From NCBI GenBank assembly GCA_013289715.1, contig JABCZJ010000006.1, forward strand, positions 212,278 through 276,277: DNA of 64,000 bases, read 5' to 3'. Of the stretch, positions 63,908 to 64,000 are shown piece after piece. Under the pieces are notes generated by a model. The model did no database searches and was not told where the DNA came from. It saw only the letters and a list, made by a program, of their open reading frames with translations. The stretch comes from Acidobacteriota bacterium. GTDB lineage: Bacteria > Acidobacteriota > Terriglobia > Acidiferrales > UBA7541. The number at the start of each line of letters is the position of its first letter. Position 1 is the stretch's first letter. The position numbers and the translations under genes are program-made.

Positions 63908-64000
63908 GTGATTGACAATCGCTACAGAGTCAGCATCGCTGCCCTTTACTCGCTCCAGTATCACTTCGTCTGGTGTCCGAAGTACCGATTCAAAGTACTC
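63908..64000 (+). mobile_element. tnpA: IS200/IS605-family transposase, N-terminal part (runs off window)
   Basis: 31 codons from GTG 63908 to the right edge. The N-terminus YSLQYHFVWCPKYRFKVL matches the typical TnpA start (YHLVWCPKYRRKVL). The catalytic HUH and Tyr residues lie beyond the edge, so integrity cannot be judged. Confidence 0.8.

Overview
The window looks like a chromosome segment from an Acidobacteriota bacterium. The evidence is a large Oar-type TonB-dependent receptor with an N-terminal carboxypeptidase-like domain, moderately GC-rich coding, many GTG and TTG starts, and a gene mix (PEP-CTERM-like protein, CHASE2 cyclase, paired SH3-like secreted proteins, box-type benzoyl-CoA genes) typical of soil and sediment members of that phylum. 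This is inferred from protein content; there is no rRNA gene to confirm it.

Layout. 1-7.5 kb: the end of an RlpA-like cell-wall protein, a CHASE2 nucleotide cyclase, a GAF/HD-GYP c-di-GMP phosphodiesterase, a secreted protein and RmuC. 7.6-16.2 kb: the TonB receptor, a radical SAM/SPASM enzyme, an aldo/keto reductase and two overlapping secreted SH3-like proteins. 16.6-24.6 kb: a respiratory operon running from a fused monoheme cytochrome-porin (Cyc2-like) through a diheme cytochrome c and a cupredoxin to a complete cytochrome c oxidase. 24.6-29 kb: pseudouridine-type glycosidase and PfkB kinase genes (divergent), a BtpA/SgcQ protein, a decarboxylating tartrate/malate-type dehydrogenase and tRNA-Arg(CCT). 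29-42.6 kb: an aromatic-degradation island with boxR-boxC-boxB on one strand and pcaB-pcaD-pcaC-3-hydroxyacyl-CoA dehydrogenase and pobA on the other, plus a thioesterase, an FHA protein and a Tat-exported flavoprotein. 42.7-50 kb: a sedolisin protease, the threonine operon lysC-thrC-thrB and a lactate permease. 50-58 kb: a PEP-CTERM-like protein, a 59-residue membrane protein and an RND efflux operon (pump, adaptor, outer-membrane channel). 58-64 kb: an SDR, a STAS protein, a phosphoesterase remnant, a rhomboid-TPR protein, a DUF3237 protein, a fatty-acid desaturase and the first codons of an IS200/IS605 transposase at the right edge.

The most interesting system is the 16.6-24.6 kb operon. 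Its order (cytochrome-porin, diheme cytochrome c, cupredoxin, coxB-A-C-C-D) closely parallels the rus operon of Acidithiobacillus ferrooxidans (cyc2-cyc1-ORF-coxBACD-rus). This suggests an outer-membrane-to-oxidase electron conduit, possibly for Fe(II) or another extracellular donor. Its CoxA also appears to lack the K-channel lysine.

The second notable system is the aromatic island. BoxB keeps every di-iron ligand and BoxR has a promoter flanked by TGCA boxes, but boxA, benzoate-CoA ligase, boxD, pcaGH and pcaIJ are not in the window, so the pathways must be completed elsewhere.
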